Below are positions 62,084 to 64,000 of a stretch of 64,000 nt of DNA, in pieces. The stretch is from Acidihalobacter_A sp037381185. Its GTDB lineage: Bacteria; Pseudomonadota; Gammaproteobacteria; DSM-5130; Acidihalobacteraceae. How positions within the stretch are numbered: the first letter of the stretch is position 1; each line of letters starts with the position of its first letter. The notes under the pieces were generated by a model. The model was not told the origin of the DNA and did no database searches. It was given only the letters and a program-made list of their open reading frames with translations. The translations under genes were made by a program, and so were the position numbers. The stretch lies in the NCBI RefSeq assembly GCF_037381185.1, contig NZ_JARRQY010000001.1, positions 81,040 through 145,039 on the forward strand. The letters are read 5' to 3'.

Positions 62084-62428
62084 ATGGATTTGGATGAATA
62101 TCACGAAGAAGTCCGGCTGGAGCTTAGAGACATCCAGCGCGACCGAAAGCTAGAACAATATTTTTGGCTGGCTGGAATCATTAGCTTTGCTCTGTGTGCT
62201 GCGATTCTAAGTGGGCTGGTTTACCTTAGTACCCTTATCTTCAATTCATTCAACCTATCATCATGCTCCATGGATTTCCTTTGGATCATCGCGCTTTACT
62301 ACCGCTCGACTCAGTCATCGATCATCATGGGAACTGGAAACGAATCTATATTGATCTCCCGGGGATGGGCGAAAGTTCGAAATGCGAGGGGATCGATGGT
62401 TCTCAAGCGGTCCTTGAGCGCGTTTTAG
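62084..62428 (+). CDS. Small membrane protein; 3' half probably out-of-frame sequence
   Basis: A good GGAGG site lies nine bases before the ATG at 62084. The first 57 residues look genuine: a charged amphipathic start (MDLDEYHEEVRLELRDIQRD) and one strong membrane helix (WLAGIISFALCAAILSGLVY). From about residue 60 on, the frame runs over the alpha/beta hydrolase gene in another frame and loses protein character. The gene may have been cut by the junction with the hydrolase, so its original C-terminus is unknown. Confidence 0.55.
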   Translation: MDLDEYHEEVRLELRDIQRDRKLEQYFWLAGIISFALCAAILSGLVYLSTLIFNSFNLSSCSMDFLWIIALYYRSTQSSIIMGTGNESILISRGWAKVRNARGSMVLKRSLSAF

Positions 62429-63033
62429 CGGCGATCAAGAAACTGGTTGGGGGGCAGAAATTCGCGATTGTTGGCTATTCGTTCGGTGGCCTGCTCGGAC
62501 GCGCTATCGCGACTGAAATGAAAAACCAAGTGCTTGGACTTTGCCTGCTCTGCCCGGAGATCATCAACGACGCTGCAGGCCGATCCCTCCCTCGTGCGTC
62601 TAAACACCGGGAAAGGCCAGAATTCCTCTCCGAATTGAGTAGATCGGACAGGGCCGCCTATCTCCATACCGCTGCTTCAGTTACGTATGAGAATTGGCTT
62701 TTGTTCCGAGAGTACATACTGCCTGGATTGCGGGCTTTCAATCCAGATACTATCGGTGCTATCGATGGAAATCACGCCTTGTCCCTACCAAGTAAAAAAA
62801 TGAGGCACTCTGGTCCGACATTAGTATTGACCGGCAAGCAGGACAATATGGTGGGATACAGTGACTCACTGTCGCTCATCGACCTCTACCCAAAAATGAC
62901 TTTTTCTGCCCTTGATGGCGGAGGACACACGCTTCACCTTGACAAGCCTGAGCCCGTCCATGCGCTTGTATCTCAATGGCTTTCGGACCTTCGCGGATCG
63001 ATAGATATTGATGCCAAGCAGGTAGCGCAATGA
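62263..63033 (+). CDS. Alpha/beta hydrolase, apparently 5'-truncated
   Basis: The frame opens at ATG 62263, already inside the oxyanion motif MLHGFPLDHRALLPLD, so the first one or two beta strands normal for the fold are missing; only PYLQFIQPII precedes it, after a stop. The rest is intact: nucleophile elbow VGYSFGGLLGRA, catalytic aspartate in LTGKQDNMVGY and histidine in DGGGHTLHLDKPE. No ribosome site precedes the ATG. Its stop overlaps the phosphopantetheinyl transferase-like start (ATGA). Codon use is AT-richer than in the chromosome. A thioesterase-like role with the next gene is possible. Confidence 0.75.
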   Translation: MLHGFPLDHRALLPLDSVIDHHGNWKRIYIDLPGMGESSKCEGIDGSQAVLERVLAAIKKLVGGQKFAIVGYSFGGLLGRAIATEMKNQVLGLCLLCPEIINDAAGRSLPRASKHRERPEFLSELSRSDRAAYLHTAASVTYENWLLFREYILPGLRAFNPDTIGAIDGNHALSLPSKKMRHSGPTLVLTGKQDNMVGYSDSLSLIDLYPKMTFSALDGGGHTLHLDKPEPVHALVSQWLSDLRGSIDIDAKQVAQ

Positions 63034-63722
63034 CAACTAGCTTTTCTGAAGAGCTGAGAAGGAGTCTCTATCTGCCGCACGCCTTTGGTATGCAATGCAT
63101 GTTTCACAATTCGTCCGATGAGCGGAAAACATTTCCCTTTGTACAATTCTTACCGCCAGAACCGCCGGACACTTTTGCAAAATCACGAAAACGCGATTTC
63201 CTTTTAGGGCGAGCCTGTGCCGCCGAGGCACTTTTCAAGCTTGGTGGCCCGGTCGAGCAAGCGTTATTCAAGGTCGCAGACGACCGTTTGCCTATTTGGC
63301 CGAAAGGCTGGATTGGGAGCATTAGCCATTCTTCCGTTGGGGCTATTGCCATTGTAGCTAAGAGCAGCTTTACTCCAGTGCTCGGGATCGACATGCACTG
63401 GATGCGAGATTTACCGGCAGATCTCAGCGCCTTTCGCCTTGTGGCCAGGAGGAGTGAATATGCAGTTGTCGACAGACTACCTCTGACTGAGAGGTGCGTT
63501 CTTGTTTTCTCCGCGAAAGAGGCGTTATACAAGGCTTTATTCCCAATAATTCGAGAGGTTTTAGATTTCTCTGCCGCGCGTGTTGCTGCGTTTTCGTTGG
63601 GAACAATAACCCTAAGACTTCGGCATGATTGGAATCACATTTTTCGAAAAAATCGTGAATTCATCGTCCGTTGGAGTTTATGTCGAGATCACGTCTTCAC
63701 TATATGCAGTGATCATTCCTAG
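63030..63722 (+). CDS. 4'-phosphopantetheinyl transferase superfamily protein (EntD/Sfp-like)
   Basis: The 230-residue protein shows the layout of EntD-type transferases. It has the arginine-rich entry FAKSRKRDFLLGRACAAEAL, then PIWPKGWIGSISHSSVGAIA, VLGIDMHWM and the signature VFSAKEALYKALFP with the KEA lysine and glutamate. In the usual GID(I/V)E motif the metal-binding glutamate is replaced by histidine (GIDMH), so activity is uncertain. Such enzymes load phosphopantetheine on carrier proteins. No carrier protein or synthetase gene is in the window; one may lie beyond the right edge. Low GC suggests transfer. Confidence 0.8.
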   Translation: MTTSFSEELRRSLYLPHAFGMQCMFHNSSDERKTFPFVQFLPPEPPDTFAKSRKRDFLLGRACAAEALFKLGGPVEQALFKVADDRLPIWPKGWIGSISHSSVGAIAIVAKSSFTPVLGIDMHWMRDLPADLSAFRLVARRSEYAVVDRLPLTERCVLVFSAKEALYKALFPIIREVLDFSAARVAAFSLGTITLRLRHDWNHIFRKNREFIVRWSLCRDHVFTICSDHS

Positions 63723-64000
63723 AGCAAAACTGGAGTACCAATTTCTAGCCGAGTATTCAAATTTCCTTGCTCGACTCCAGTGTCACCATTCATCTAGGGA
63801 CACGCTGATTTATTGCTGATTCAGCCGGCGAGGTGTTTGGCCCCTCACGTATCCGTCCACGGTGGCGCGAACCACGACGTTATCGTCGTTGACGCCGGCC
63901 TATTGGCTTCGATTTCGAGCCCCCGCAGGCGTGTTTTGCTCTTTGATCCAACCATCAGACGCACGTCTCCAGCAACCGTCTTCGGGCCAGCACCCGATTG
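63723..64000. other. Right-edge region with no supported gene
   Basis: After the transferase stop the sequence returns to higher GC. At about 63798 the word GGGACACGCTGATTTATTGC resembles the end of some insertion sequences, but no partner is visible. A minus-strand frame from the edge to 63845 is open for about 52 codons and a plus-strand frame is also open; neither shows recognisable homology. Confidence 0.4.

Larger units (their letters stand above)
57136..64000 (+). mobile_element. Integrative element inserted beside tRNA-Cys (left part only)
   Basis: Immediately after tRNA-Cys the gene content changes to an integrase, an AlpA-like regulator, winged-helix proteins, zinc-ribbon proteins and an AT-richer cargo with atypical codon use. 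This is the usual layout of a P4-like genomic island. The right end and attachment duplicate are not in the window, so size and full content are unknown. No conjugation or phage structural genes were seen. Confidence 0.75.

Noticed and set aside
63625..63819. A 64-codon plus-strand frame at the end of the transferase gene
   Set aside because: It overlaps the transferase by about 100 bp, has no ribosome site and no recognisable domain.
63798..63830. Possible insertion sequence end (GGGACACGCTGATTTATTGC)
   Set aside because: No matching inverted repeat, target duplication or transposase is visible in the remaining 170 bp.

Overview
The window looks like a piece of a GC-rich gammaproteobacterial chromosome. 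The yceD-rpmF-plsX-fabH order, a large RNase E next to rluC, azlCD and uvrC-pgsA all fit that. A sulfur-oxidising or otherwise facultatively anaerobic member of the Chromatiales is my guess from gene content (DsrE-type proteins, split pyruvate carboxylase, class II ribonucleotide reductase relic). The genus is not proven by anything seen here.

Region 1 (1-27.7 kb) is dominated by minus-strand operons for central carbon and energy metabolism. A short operon (dienelactone hydrolase, DsrE protein, SDR) lies beside a TetR regulator. pfkB-ldhA-glgP would take glycogen to fructose 1,6-bisphosphate and reduce pyruvate to D-lactate. A tightly packed nine-gene operon runs from 19.2 kb down to 7.7 kb: ppk2, a P3A-type proton ATPase, a catalytically degenerate phosphohexomutase, an alpha/alpha-toroid protein, ppsA, a LOG protein, a beta-CASP nuclease, a TauE/SafE permease and a universal stress protein. 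A second operon runs from 27.05 kb: universal stress protein, DUF4010 membrane protein, CoA-disulfide-reductase-like flavoprotein, class I aldolase, pyruvate kinase, enolase, then a Crp/Fnr regulator. An FNR/ANR-type box (TTGAT-N4-ATCAA) lies upstream of each: a perfect one at 27202-27215 and a one-mismatch one at 19287-19300. I read the whole as an oxygen-limitation or energy-stress unit for glycogen and PEP/pyruvate metabolism, polyphosphate use and proton balance. This is inference built on visible sites and gene families.

Region 2 (27.3-37.4 kb) holds a DUF2934/histone-H1-like protein, a SIMPL-domain periplasmic protein, azlCD, an Lrp-alanine dehydrogenase pair, a LysR-DMT transporter pair, a class A penicillin-binding protein and a clearly decayed adenosylcobalamin-dependent ribonucleotide reductase (nrdJ) relic.

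Region 3 (37.5-56.8 kb) is housekeeping: low-molecular-weight tyrosine phosphatase, rne with a long leader, rluC-HAD phosphatase-S49 peptidase, a Maf pyrophosphatase, split pyruvate carboxylase, the yceD-rpmF-plsX-fabH cluster, a CYTH protein, a family 5 uracil-DNA glycosylase, uvrC and pgsA. It also carries a 1.1-kb nested inverted-repeat block (44.5-45.6 kb). One copy of a structured dispersed repeat lies here (49.57 kb); the other is at 29.76 kb, in region 2. The two copies differ by compensatory base changes in the stem.

Region 4 (56.9-64 kb) begins with tRNA-Gly(GCC) and tRNA-Cys(GCA), followed by an integrative element whose far end lies outside the window. It has a P4-type integrase, an accessory protein, an AlpA-like regulator, winged-helix and zinc-ribbon proteins, an apparent ribbon-helix-helix gene broken by an in-frame TAG, and an AT-richer cargo of a 5'-truncated alpha/beta hydrolase followed by a 4'-phosphopantetheinyl transferase-like gene. 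No CRISPR array or rRNA gene was seen.
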